This document shows, piece after piece, positions 1 through 6,675 of a stretch of 15,558 bases of DNA. Under the pieces are notes generated by a model. It had not been told where the DNA came from. It worked only from the letters and a program-made list of their open reading frames with translations, and searched no databases. Source of the DNA: Halobacteriales archaeon QS_5_70_15 (GTDB taxonomy: Archaea; Halobacteriota; Halobacteria; Halobacteriales; Haloarculaceae); assembly GCA_003022005.1 (NCBI GenBank), contig PXRQ01000063.1, positions 33,963 through 49,520 on the forward strand, in the 5' to 3' direction. Numbering within the stretch: the stretch's first letter is position 1; each line of letters starts with the position of its first letter. The translations under genes and the position numbers were made by a program.

Positions 1-217
1 GCGCGACCGTCGCCTCGACGACGTCGTGCTCCTCGACGCCCGGGTTGTCCCCGAGCGTGTGGACCTGCCCGCTCTCGACGTCGTTCAGTACCGCCGAGTC
101 GGCGTCGGCGTGGGTGACGAGGAACCGGCCCTCGCTGGCCGCCGGGTCGGTGGCGCCCCCGGCGTCCGCGCCGGTCCCGTCGTCGCTCCCCGTCTCGGGC
201 CCGTCGTCGCCGGTCAT
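1..217 (-). CDS. DUF5812-like haloarchaeal protein, 3' part cut by window edge
   Basis: The first 72 residues of a minus-strand protein are present; the rest lies outside the window. After a low-complexity acidic and Gly-rich N-terminus (about 28 residues) comes a conserved-looking stretch beginning RFLVTHADADSAVLNDVESG and continuing with a QVHTLGDNPGVEEHDVVEAT segment. This matches my memory of the haloarchaeal DUF5812 family, whose function is unknown. No membrane segment or metal site is visible in this part. The ATG at 215-217 is the only obvious start before the conserved block. The next gene upstream on the same strand ends at 385, leaving about 167 bases between them. I am fairly sure it is a real gene and moderately sure of the family. 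Confidence 0.75.
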   Translation of the reverse strand, partial: MTGDDGPETGSDDGTGADAGGATDPAASEGRFLVTHADADSAVLNDVESGQVHTLGDNPGVEEHDVVEATVA

Positions 218-384
218 GGTGGCACGGAGACGCCCGGGACCCTTCGACGTTTCGCGTCCGAGCCGACCGCGCGGGGCACGAACGGCACCGGACGGGTCGA
301 TCGGCTCCCCCCGGGCTCGGGCGGGCGCCTATCGGATCGTCCGGCGGCGGACAGGGCGGGGGAACCGACCGCCGCTCGGCGGCC

Positions 385-552
385 TCACCGGTACCGCTCG
401 GCGGCCTCGAGGAAGGCGCTCCGCGGCGCGCGTATCCAGGCCGACTCCGGCGTGTCGGGGTCGTAGAGGACCGCCATCTCCGTCTCCCCCAGGCCGTCGG
501 TCATGAACCGCAGGTCCGGGCCGTACCCCGACTCGGCCCCGTCGGCGCTCAT
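385..552 (-). CDS. small uncharacterised haloarchaeal protein (55 aa)
   Basis: A 55-residue ORF starts at the ATG at 550-552 and ends with TGA at 385-387. It has strongly GC-biased third positions. The sequence runs from MSADGAESGYGPDLRF through TEMAVLYDPDTPESAWI to a C-terminal AFLEAAERYR. The V-L-Y-D-x-x-x-P-x-x-A-W-I pattern recalls short haloarchaeal proteins of unknown function with a YD..NP.AWI core, but I cannot name a family with confidence. An in-frame GTG at 559-561 could extend the start by three codons. A TATA-like GGGTATAC sits about 100 bases upstream (near 656-663, minus orientation), so the transcript may have a leader. It lies on the same strand as the DUF5812-like gene. Confidence 0.6.
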   Translation of the reverse strand: MSADGAESGYGPDLRFMTDGLGETEMAVLYDPDTPESAWIRAPRSAFLEAAERYR

Positions 553-760
553 TCGCGACACCTCCGGGGGACCGGTCGGTCGTGGTCACGGGTCTGTCCT
601 GCGGTCCCGCGCGGGTCGGTCACGGTGTTCCCTCCGGTGGGACCGAGACCCCGGGGTAGTATACCCTTTCGCCGATTTCACACACCTATCGGACCGAAAT
701 CCGTCCGGGATTCGGGGTGGACCCGGCGGCCGGGTGTCCGGTCGGCCCCGGTAGCTCCGC

Positions 761-1345
761 TCAGTCGGCGTACCGGTGCGCGAGGGGGACGAGCGTTGCG
801 CCGAGAAGGGGTACGACGGGCGAAGCGACCGACGGGACGGCGTAGAGCAGCCGGACGAGTGGCGCGAGCGGCCCCGTCGCGGGCGGCCTGACCTGCACCT
901 CGCCGTCGAGGGTGAACTCGGGGGGGATGGAGGCCACGAGCCCGAGGTAGAGCGAGACGACGAACAGCATGCCGGCGGCCGCGAGCAGCGTGTCGTAGCG
1001 GGTATCGCTGCCCGTCCGGCGGTGGCGGCGGGCGACCAGCAGGACGGGCGCGACCAGCGGTGCGACGACGAACAGTCCGAGGAGGACGAACAGCGTCCGC
1101 GAGAAGGTGAACGTCCCCCCGGGGCCGCCGAGCGTGCCCGCCACCTGGACGATCAGGGCGATGCCGAACACGACCGTCGCCAGCACGGCGAGCAGCCCCC
1201 CGATGAGGACGTAGAGCCGGAACAGTACCGAGTCGCTCGCCCGGAACGCGTACGGGAACGCGCCGAGGACGCCCCCGTAGGCCTCCCCGTCGGTGTCGGG
1301 GGTGCCGGGGGCATCGGTTGTGCCGTCCCTCGCCGGCTCGTTCAT
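761..1345 (-). CDS. conserved haloarchaeal integral membrane protein, function unknown
   Basis: The 194-residue protein has a hydrophilic acidic N-terminus (about 1-25), then a segment AFPYAFRASDSVLFRLYVLIGG leading into the first helix. Four hydrophobic segments are visible at about residues 45-69, 84-105, 119-140 and 165-190. A basic loop, RRHRRTGSDTRYD (about 106-118), lies between helices 2 and 3 and suggests that loop is cytoplasmic. No catalytic motif is seen. The style (PYAFR.SDS, then GGTFTFSR) resembles a widespread haloarchaeal membrane family of unknown role. The start ATG is at 1343-1345, with a weak AT-richer element (CTTTTC on the minus strand, about 1368-1376) at leaderless spacing. 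The decayed ORF at 1459 is divergent from it. Confidence 0.75.
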   Translation of the reverse strand: MNEPARDGTTDAPGTPDTDGEAYGGVLGAFPYAFRASDSVLFRLYVLIGGLLAVLATVVFGIALIVQVAGTLGGPGGTFTFSRTLFVLLGLFVVAPLVAPVLLVARRHRRTGSDTRYDTLLAAAGMLFVVSLYLGLVASIPPEFTLDGEVQVRPPATGPLAPLVRLLYAVPSVASPVVPLLGATLVPLAHRYAD

Positions 1346-1426
1346 GCCGGGCGTTGGACGGGCGTGTCGAAAAGCCCCCCGGTCCGAACCCAGGGGGAAT
1401 ATACGGGCGGGAAGGCGTGAGCGAGA

Positions 1427-1437
1427 CGCTCATATCC
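1427..1437 (+). promoter_or_regulatory. possible TATA element before the decayed lipoprotein ORF
   Basis: The sequence CTCATATCC lies 24-30 bases before the ATG at 1459, the spacing expected of a leaderless haloarchaeal gene. It supports the idea that the ORF at 1459 was once an expressed gene with its start there. The match to a TATA consensus is only partial. Confidence 0.35.
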
Positions 1438-1458
1438 TCCGACGACCTCTAACGCCCC

Positions 1459-1809
1459 ATGCCCTCCGGGAGACAGCTCCTCGCGGCCGCTGGTGGTCTC
1501 GCGACCGCCGGGTCGACGACCTGCTCGGGAGGCGGCACCGGGCCTGACCTCCCGGCGCGAGTTCGACCGGGTAGCGTTCGGCGACCGGGCGGAGGTCGTC
1601 TTCCGTTTCCTGCGGGTCCACGTCGTCGACGTCTACCGGGGCGCACAGGGGGAGCGCGGGACTGGTCACACGAGATCGGAACGACGGATTTCGAGGCGGT
1701 GTACCGGGACCGGGGCGTGCCGCGGGCGACGTCCGGGGCGCGGGACGGGACCAGAACCGAACGGGAACGGTACCCGGGATCGGGGACGAGGACGCCGGGA
1801 CGCGGGTGA
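1459..1809 (+). pseudogene. decayed Tat/lipoprotein-like gene with two frame changes
   Basis: The ORF opens with MPSGRQLLAAAGGLATAGST, which looks like a secretion signal with a degraded twin-arginine motif (GR where RR is usual) and a possible lipobox cysteine at about residue 22. The coding character then moves to the next frame. Between about 1545 and 1660, frame 2 reads LTSRREFDRVAFGDRAEVVF and on through VHVVDVYRG with high GC3, while the starting frame becomes Arg/Pro/Gly-rich. From about 1660 to 1730 the signal returns to the first frame (DWSHEIGTTDFEAVYRDRGV), then fades until the TGA at 1807. This pattern suggests a short exported protein broken by two roughly compensating indels and then decaying. 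Sequencing error is the alternative. I do not recognise the family. Confidence 0.5.
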
Positions 1810-1850
1810 GAGCCAGGGGGCACCGGGACGCGGGTGGGGGCCAAGACCAT
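1795..1850. repeat. imperfect 28-bp tandem repeat upstream of pgi
   Basis: The 14-mer CCGGGACGCGGGTG occurs at 1795-1808 and again at 1823-1836, exactly 28 bases apart. The flanking bases are partly conserved (AGAGCCA versus GGGGCCA). The repeat runs from the end of the decayed ORF to just before the pgi start. Its role is unknown; it may be a slippage product. Confidence 0.55.
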
Positions 1851-1874
1851 AACCCCGCGCGCACACCCGTGAGT

Positions 1875-3218
1875 ATGCGAGTAGACATCGGCAACGCCCT
1901 GACGTCGGTCGCGAGCCCGGGCGTCTCGGGGACGGCGCTCGAACGGCTGGACGACCGGGTGGCGCGCGCCCACGACCGCATCGCCGCGGGGATGGACGCC
2001 GACGAGTTCGGCTACGTCGCGCTGAACCTGCCCGAGCGGACCGACGCGGCCGAGATACGCGAGGCTGTCGAACCCCTCGAGAGGTTCGACCACGTCCTCA
2101 CCGTCGGGATCGGCGGCTCGGCGCTCGGGGCGGTGACGGTCTCGCGGGCGCTCGGCCTCGAGGGCCACCACGTACTGGACAACGTCGACCCGGTCGAGGC
2201 GCGGCGGCTGCTCGATTCGCTGCCGCTCAAGGGGGTCGCCGTGAACGTCGTCTCGAGGTCGGGCACGACCGCGGAGACGCTCTCGAACTTCCTGGTCGTC
2301 CGCGAGGCGATGGCGGACGCGGGCGTCGACTGGACCGAGCGGACCGTCGTGACCACGGGCGGTTCGGGCCCGCTCCGCGAGGCGGCCGAGACGGAGGGCC
2401 TGCCGGCGCTTCCCGTGCCGGAGGGGGTCCCGGGCCGGTTCTCCGCGCTCTCCGCGGTGGGGCTGGTCCCGGCGGCGATACTCGGCGGTGACGTCGAGGG
2501 CGTCCTCGATGGCGGGCGGTCCGCCCGCGAGTCGCTAAACGGGTCGCTGTTCGACTGTCCCGCGTACGCCTACGGCGCGACGGCCTACGCCCTCGAGAAC
2601 CGGGGGGCGACGGCCAACGCGGTGATGCCGTACGTCGAGGCTCTGGAGCCGTTCGCGGAGTGGTTCGCCCAGCTGTGGGCCGAGTCGCTCGGCAAGGACG
2701 GGCTGGGACAGACCCCGATCCGGGCGCTGGGGGCGACCGATCAGCACTCCCAGCTCCAGCTCTACCGGGCGGGCCGGCGCGACAAGCTCGTCACGCTGGT
2801 CCGCCCGGGCGAGCGGACCGACGTCGACATCCCCGAGACGGACGTCGAGGGACTGTCCTACCTCGGGGACGGCGAGACGACGCTGGGCGACCTGCTCGAC
2901 GCGGAGTTCGAGGCGACCGAGGCGTCGCTGGCGGCGGCCGGCCGGCCGAACGTCCGGATCGAGCTCGACCGCGTGGACGCGCACGGCGTCGGCGACCTGC
3001 TCTACGGGATGGAGGCGTGGAGACGTTCACCCAGCCGGCCGTCGAGTGGGGCAAGCGGGCGGCACGCGGGCTGCTCGGCGGCGGCGAGTTCGAGGAGGCC
3101 GAGGCCGTCGCCGAGAAGGAGCGGCTCGTCGTCGGACCGGCCCATCACGACGGCTGATGCGGTCGTGCGTGACGACGTACCGGCGAGCGCCCCGGTCGGC
3201 CTCGGCGATCGTCGGTAA
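1875..3218 (+). CDS. pgi: glucose-6-phosphate isomerase, C-terminus frameshifted
   Basis: This is phosphoglucose isomerase, which interconverts glucose-6-phosphate and fructose-6-phosphate. Visible motifs are VGIGGSALG (residues 77-85), the SIS-type phosphate-binding SRSGTTAET (127-135), the expected catalytic Glu270 in AESLGKDG, and His291 in DQHSQLQLY. The ATG at 1875 gives the typical MRVDIGNAL start and has CATAA about 25 bases upstream. After LLYGMEA (residue 381, about 3017) the open frame turns into an Arg/Ser/Pro-rich tail that runs to TAA at 3216-3218 (447 aa). The conserved C-terminus, which carries the expected catalytic Lys, is instead readable in another frame at 3017-3157. About 10 residues that family members have between GMEA and VETFTQP are absent, so a loss of roughly 31 bases fits better than a single-base error. 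As it stands the enzyme would lack its catalytic Lys. Confidence 0.85.
   Translation: MRVDIGNALTSVASPGVSGTALERLDDRVARAHDRIAAGMDADEFGYVALNLPERTDAAEIREAVEPLERFDHVLTVGIGGSALGAVTVSRALGLEGHHVLDNVDPVEARRLLDSLPLKGVAVNVVSRSGTTAETLSNFLVVREAMADAGVDWTERTVVTTGGSGPLREAAETEGLPALPVPEGVPGRFSALSAVGLVPAAILGGDVEGVLDGGRSARESLNGSLFDCPAYAYGATAYALENRGATANAVMPYVEALEPFAEWFAQLWAESLGKDGLGQTPIRALGATDQHSQLQLYRAGRRDKLVTLVRPGERTDVDIPETDVEGLSYLGDGETTLGDLLDAEFEATEASLAAAGRPNVRIELDRVDAHGVGDLLYGMEAWRRSPSRPSSGASGRHAGCSAAASSRRPRPSPRRSGSSSDRPITTADAVVRDDVPASAPVGLGDRR
3017..3157 (+). pseudogene. pgi: out-of-frame C-terminal segment of pgi
   Basis: From 3017 this frame reads VETFTQPAVEWGKRAARGLL and continues through EEAEAVAEKERLVVG to a TGA at 3155-3157, 46 residues in all. 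FTQPAVEWGKR corresponds to the FDQPGVExGK signature of bacterial and archaeal glucose-6-phosphate isomerases, whose Lys is catalytic. It has high GC3 and the right length to end the enzyme (about 437 residues if repaired). It has no start codon of its own and is not in the frame of the upstream part, so it is not translated as part of the enzyme without correction. Confidence 0.85.
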
Positions 3219-3364
3219 CGGGCGACGCGAGACCCTACGAGTCCCCGACTCCGGCCGTTCCCGGAGCGGCGATCCCTGTGGCGAGCCCCTGTCCCAACGA
3301 GGGCGGCGGCCGACCGCTCGCCCCGCGGGAGGGGCGTCGACCGCTATCCGGGGGGTCAGTCCCG

Positions 3365-4507
3365 TCAGCCGCCGTCGGTCGTCCCGCCGAACGCCGGCGG
3401 GATCGCGTCCTCGATCCCGTGTTCGGCCGCCAGGTCACACAGCGTCGCGACGTCCGCCGCCGACAGCGGGATCCCGTGCTCGCGGCCGCCCCGCTCGGTC
3501 AGGTGTTCGGGTTCGCCCGGGAGGAGCGCGTGGTCGCCGTAGGCGACCGGTCCCGTCGGGACGTTCTCGCCGAACTCGGTGTCCGCGATGTACTCCCGGA
3601 GGGCGAGGACGCGCCCCTCGACCGTTCCCCGGTCGGTGACCAGCGTCGGGTCCACGGCGACGAACGTCCCGGCGCACCCGCGGTCGGTCCCGGCCTCGCC
3701 GTGGACGGGCGCGTCGCCGAGGATCCCGCCGAACAGTTCGGCCACCATCGCGAGCCCGAACCCCTTGTAGCCGGCGACGAGCCCGCCCAGCGGCAGGAGC
3801 GCCCCCTCGCCGTCGCGGAACGCCCGTGCGTCCGTGATCGCGTCGCCGTCCCCGGTGATGGTCCACGCCTCCGGGAGGGGGTCGCCGCGGGCGGCGAACT
3901 CCCCCGTCTTCCCGTTGGCGACCTGGCTCGTCGCCACGTCGAGCACGACGGGGAACTCCAGCGCGTCGAACGTCGGGATCCCGAACGAGACGGGGTTGGT
4001 GCTGTAGCGGCGCTGTGCGCTCCCCGGCGGCGCGACCGTGACGCCGTGGTTGTAGACGAACGCGGCGAGGAGCACCCCCCGCTCGGCCGCCCGCTCGCTC
4101 CACTCCCCGATGCGTCCGAGGTGGGTCGCGTCCCTGACCCCGACCATCGCGACGCCGCTCCCCTCGGCCTTCTCGACCGCGAGGTCGACGGCCTCGCGGC
4201 CGGCCAGCTGACCGAACCCGTTCCGCCCGTCGACGAGCGCGTGGGTTGGCCCCTCGGAGGCGACGGTCGGCGTGGCGGTGGGATCGATCCGGTAGCGGTT
4301 CTCGCGCTCGCCGAGCGCCGAGACGACGTACGAGGGGATCCGCCGGGTCCCGTGGGAGTGGTGGCCACGGAGGTCGGCACGCACGAGCGACTCGGCGACG
4401 GGCGCCGCGACCTCGGCCGGCGCTCCCGTCGTCTCCAGGAGTCGCCTCGCGAACGCCTCGAGCCGGTCGGCCTCGATACCACCGTCATCGTCGGAATCCC
4501 CGAGCAT
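3365..4507 (-). CDS. Ldh-family NAD(P)-dependent dehydrogenase (malate/L-lactate/ureidoglycolate type)
   Basis: The 380-residue protein belongs to the type-2 malate/L-lactate dehydrogenase family, soluble enzymes oxidising 2-hydroxy acids with NAD(P) and unrelated to Rossmann-fold LDH/MDH. Visible hallmarks are DLRGHHSHG (45-53), ATHLGRIGEW (127-136), NPVSFGIP (171-178), DVATSQVANGK (190-200), GYKGFGLAM (246-254), and a C-terminal LLPGEPE (328-334). The substrate cannot be told from sequence; malate, lactate, ureidoglycolate and sulfolactate are all known in the family. The length is slightly above the usual ~340-360 because of short N- and C-terminal extensions. The start ATG at 4505-4507 is followed by an acidic leader (DSDDDGG). 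It is divergent from the CPBP protease gene, with 180 bases between them and a weak CTTACC element near 4531-4536. Confidence 0.88.
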   Translation of the reverse strand: MLGDSDDDGGIEADRLEAFARRLLETTGAPAEVAAPVAESLVRADLRGHHSHGTRRIPSYVVSALGERENRYRIDPTATPTVASEGPTHALVDGRNGFGQLAGREAVDLAVEKAEGSGVAMVGVRDATHLGRIGEWSERAAERGVLLAAFVYNHGVTVAPPGSAQRRYSTNPVSFGIPTFDALEFPVVLDVATSQVANGKTGEFAARGDPLPEAWTITGDGDAITDARAFRDGEGALLPLGGLVAGYKGFGLAMVAELFGGILGDAPVHGEAGTDRGCAGTFVAVDPTLVTDRGTVEGRVLALREYIADTEFGENVPTGPVAYGDHALLPGEPEHLTERGGREHGIPLSAADVATLCDLAAEHGIEDAIPPAFGGTTDGG

Positions 4508-4687
4508 GGTCGTGGCTGTCGGCCGCGGGAGGTAAGTGTGCAGGTCGCTCCCCGGGATCGGCGCTGATCGCGGACGATGGACCGTTCCTCGCGGAGGGTC
4601 GTGTCCCGTACGGGTCCGACCGGTTTCGTTCGGGCTCGGGACGTTCGGTAACGCCTATCCCGCTGGGGTCCGAAGCGGGGCCACCGA

Positions 4688-5470
4688 ATGGCAGACGCAG
4701 ACGCAGACGCCGACTACACCGGACTCGGGGGGGCCAGCACCGAGGAGCGGCTCCGGACGGTGGGGACCGGTATCGGGCTCACGATCGGCGGGTTCGCCGT
4801 CGCCATCGTGGTCGTCATCCTGGGCCTGTTCGTCCTCCTTCCCGCGTTCGGCATCGACGTGCAGAACCGCCCGCTCCTCCTCGTCCCCGTCTCGACCATC
4901 CTCCAGGGGCTCGGGTTCGGCCTCGCCGTCGGCGGCTACCTCAAGCTCTCCGGCCGGACCGACCTCGTGAAGGTCCGGCTCCCGACCCTCCGCGACCTCG
5001 CCGCGACCGTCGCGGGCGTGATACTGCTCCTGCTCGCCCTGGCGGGGGTGAGCGTCGTCTTCTCGCAGTTCGGCATCGAGACCGCGCAGAACGAGATCGA
5101 GCGGATCGGCAGCGACAACCCCGAGGTGATGCTCTACATGATCCCGCTGGCGTTCCTCGTCATCGGCCCGGGCGAGGAGCTCCTGTTCCGGGGGGCCATC
5201 CAGGGACTGTTCCGGGAGTCCTACGCCGTGTTCCCCGCCATCGCGCTCTCCTCGGCGCTGTTCGCCGTCGCGCACATCACCGCGCTCGCGGCGGGGAGCC
5301 TCGGGGCGAAGGCCGCGACCATCTCCGCGCTGTTCGCCCTCTCGCTCATCCTCGGTGCGTCCTACGAGTACACGGACAACCTCGTCGTCCCGGCACTGGT
5401 CCACGGCGCGTACGACGCCATCGTCTTCACCGCCATCTACGCGCAGGCGACCGGCGGCCTCGGGGTGTAG
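4688..5470 (+). CDS. CPBP-family intramembrane metalloprotease-like protein
   Basis: A 260-residue polytopic membrane protein of the CPBP (Abi/Rce1-like) family. All three family motifs are present: EE at 163-164 with Arg168 in GPGEELLFRG, F192xxxH196 in SALFAVAH, and H239xxxD243 in HGAYD, the expected metal-binding and catalytic residues. Hydrophobic segments lie at about 26-53, 63-84, 103-128, 148-161, 178-200, 208-224 and 232-251. Archaeal members are of mostly unknown substrate; relatives cleave prenylated proteins or serve in bacteriocin immunity. The N-terminus starts with an ADADADAD run encoded by three GCAGAC repeats. The start ATG at 4688 follows a possible CCTATCC element about 30 bases upstream. 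It appears intact and monocistronic. Confidence 0.87.
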   Translation: MADADADADYTGLGGASTEERLRTVGTGIGLTIGGFAVAIVVVILGLFVLLPAFGIDVQNRPLLLVPVSTILQGLGFGLAVGGYLKLSGRTDLVKVRLPTLRDLAATVAGVILLLLALAGVSVVFSQFGIETAQNEIERIGSDNPEVMLYMIPLAFLVIGPGEELLFRGAIQGLFRESYAVFPAIALSSALFAVAHITALAAGSLGAKAATISALFALSLILGASYEYTDNLVVPALVHGAYDAIVFTAIYAQATGGLGV

Positions 5471-5516
5471 CGACGGCTCCGGGTCCCGTCCGTCGCGCGG
5501 CCGACGGACGTCCGAC

Positions 5517-5547
5517 TGGGCTTTAATTCACCCGGTGTCGAAGCCCA
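5517..5547 (+). promoter_or_regulatory. TATA box and 7-bp inverted repeat before the RHH-like gene
   Basis: TTTAAT at 5522-5527 sits about 26 bases before the GTG at 5551, the leaderless haloarchaeal arrangement, and so supports that start. The arms TGGGCTT (5517-5523) and AAGCCCA (5541-5547) are perfect inverted repeats with a 17-base spacer, covering the TATA box and the likely transcription start. That is where an autoregulatory operator would be expected for a small DNA-binding protein. The operator role is inference. Confidence 0.5.
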
Positions 5548-5550
5548 ACC

Positions 5551-5733
5551 GTGCGCCGCCTTACGCTCGTCTGTGACGACCGGCAGGCCCGGCGGATCGA
5601 GCGGCTCGCGTCGCAGTACGACCTCACGGAGCGGGAGGTGCTCCGCCAGCTCATCGACCTGGGTTTCGACGCGCTCGACTCCGAGGAGCGCGAGGTTCGG
5701 GACGAAAAGGACGCCCCGGCGCCGGACGGTTAG
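5551..5733 (+). CDS. small ribbon-helix-helix (CopG-like) protein
   Basis: A 60-residue protein starting at GTG 5551. The N-terminus RRLTLVCDD would form the DNA-contacting beta strand. It is followed by a helix (RQARRIERLASQYDL), a turn (TER) and a second helix (EVLRQLIDLGFDAL), the layout of MetJ/Arc/CopG ribbon-helix-helix domains. A short acidic tail follows. It is likely a dimeric DNA-binding regulator, but no target is proven. The stop TAG (5731-5733) overlaps the opposite-strand nob1 stop by four bases. Its promoter carries a small inverted repeat consistent with autoregulation. Real gene: likely; RHH fold: from pattern only. Confidence 0.7.
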   Translation: MRRLTLVCDDRQARRIERLASQYDLTEREVLRQLIDLGFDALDSEEREVRDEKDAPAPDG

Positions 5734-6188
5734 CCGGGGGTCTTCCGCGAGAGGTCCGCCCCGCAGACCGGGCACCGGTCGCGGTGCTCGTCGTAGACGC
5801 GGCCACATCCCCGGCACTGGTACTGCCAGTCGCGACGCTCGTCGATCCCCTCCCGCGCGATGACCTCGACGTCGACGCCGAGCTCGTCGGCGACGTTCTG
5901 CATCGCGTAGTCGTCGGTGACGAGCGTCGCGCCGAGTTCGAACGCCGCGGCGACCAGCCGGGTGTCCGTCCGCGAGAGCTCGGTCGCGTCGCCGGTGGTC
6001 CGGGCGGCGCGCTCGACGGTCTCGACCGCCCCCGCGTCCGGGACGTGCAGGCGCATCCCGCCGCCCTCGAGGGCGTCGAACCGGTAGCCCGCCTCGTCCT
6101 CGAGCTCCTCGCGGACCAGCGGGATGGTGATCAGGCTACCGTCGGCGTGGTAGTCGTGGATGAACGCCGAGGCGTCGAGGACGCGCAT
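5730..6188 (-). CDS. nob1: endoribonuclease NOB1 (PIN domain plus zinc ribbon)
   Basis: The 152-residue protein has a PIN-domain nuclease followed by a zinc ribbon, as in archaeal NOB1, which cuts the 3' end of 16S rRNA precursor in late small-subunit maturation. PIN acidic residues visible are Asp5 in LDASAFI, Glu28-Glu30 region in REELED, Asp75 in SRTDTRLVAAA, and Asp92-Asp93 in LVTDDYAMQNVA. The ribbon has Cys125, Cys128, Cys139 and Cys142 (CRGCG and CPVCG). The start ATG at 6186-6188 overlaps the stop of the PRC-barrel gene (TGATG), so the two are very likely co-transcribed and translationally coupled. The stop overlaps the RHH-like gene's stop on the other strand. Confidence 0.9.
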   Translation of the reverse strand: MRVLDASAFIHDYHADGSLITIPLVREELEDEAGYRFDALEGGGMRLHVPDAGAVETVERAARTTGDATELSRTDTRLVAAAFELGATLVTDDYAMQNVADELGVDVEVIAREGIDERRDWQYQCRGCGRVYDEHRDRCPVCGADLSRKTPG

Positions 6189-6424
6189 CAGCGGCGGACG
6201 ACGATGTGGTCCTTGACCGCCTGTACGTTGCCGACCGGGACGAGGAAGTGGCCATGTTCGTTGACATCGAAGTCGGCAGCGACGCCCTCGGCGGGCTCGA
6301 CGACGATGTCGTGGAGTCCGCCCGTCTTCAGATCCATCGTGATGTTGTAGAGCTGACCGATCTCCGCCCCGTCGTCGCCCATCACCGTCTTCCCGGAGAG
6401 GTTCTCCGCGAGTATCTCGACCAT
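6188..6424 (-). CDS. PRC-barrel domain protein, possibly a CdpB2 orthologue
   Basis: The 78-residue protein is essentially one PRC-barrel domain: ILAENLSGKTVMGDDGAEIG, then YNITMDLKTGGLHDIVVEP and a C-terminal FLVPVGNVQAVKDHIVVRR. PRC barrels occur in RimM (ribosome maturation). In Haloferax, small PRC-barrel proteins CdpB1 and CdpB2 act with SepF and FtsZ in division, and I recall CdpB2 being encoded next to nob1 and infB; I could not check this. It is the first gene of a pair with nob1 (one-base overlap TGATG). The start ATG is at 6422-6424, about 29 bases after a clear TATA box that lies inside a perfect inverted repeat. Either a division or ribosome-maturation role is possible. Confidence 0.85.
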   Translation of the reverse strand: MVEILAENLSGKTVMGDDGAEIGQLYNITMDLKTGGLHDIVVEPAEGVAADFDVNEHGHFLVPVGNVQAVKDHIVVRR

Positions 6425-6434
6425 ACCGGGTGGA

Positions 6435-6472
6435 ACCGGCGAACGGGGCATAAATCCTTGCCGTTCGCCGGT
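6435..6472 (-). promoter_or_regulatory. promoter of PRC-barrel/nob1 with a perfect 12-bp inverted repeat around the TATA box
   Basis: The arms ACCGGCGAACGG (6435-6446) and CCGTTCGCCGGT (6461-6472) are exact reverse complements separated by 14 bases. The spacer contains CATAAATCC (6449-6457), which reads GGATTTATG on the coding strand and lies about 29 bases before the PRC-barrel ATG. The dyad centre and the TATA centre coincide within a base or so. This is a strong operator candidate: a protein bound to both arms would control TBP/TFB access. The TATA assignment is well supported; the regulator is unknown. Confidence 0.7.
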
Positions 6473-6675
6473 CCGCGAAAGCCCGTCCCAACACGCCGTG
6501 GACGGGGCCTCGACCGGCCGATAGCGGGGACGTCTCGGGGGCGGCTGACGCTGTCGGCCCCGACCGGCGACCACCGATCCCGGACGGGTGACCACGATGT
6601 ACCGGTAGGACCGTCGACCGTCCGTGGGTGCTCCGCCGTCCAAACGTTGATGCGGGCGACGACCCACCTCCGGAC

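Noticed and set aside
3158..3364. possible small gene between pgi and the Ldh-family gene
   Set aside because: No frame shows protein-like character; there is only a 6-bp hairpin (3249-3266) in a convergent gap.
3278..4567. 429-residue plus-strand open frame opposite the Ldh-family gene
   Set aside because: Antisense shadow with Arg/Pro/Gly/Asp bias, while the minus strand holds a complete enzyme with conserved motifs.
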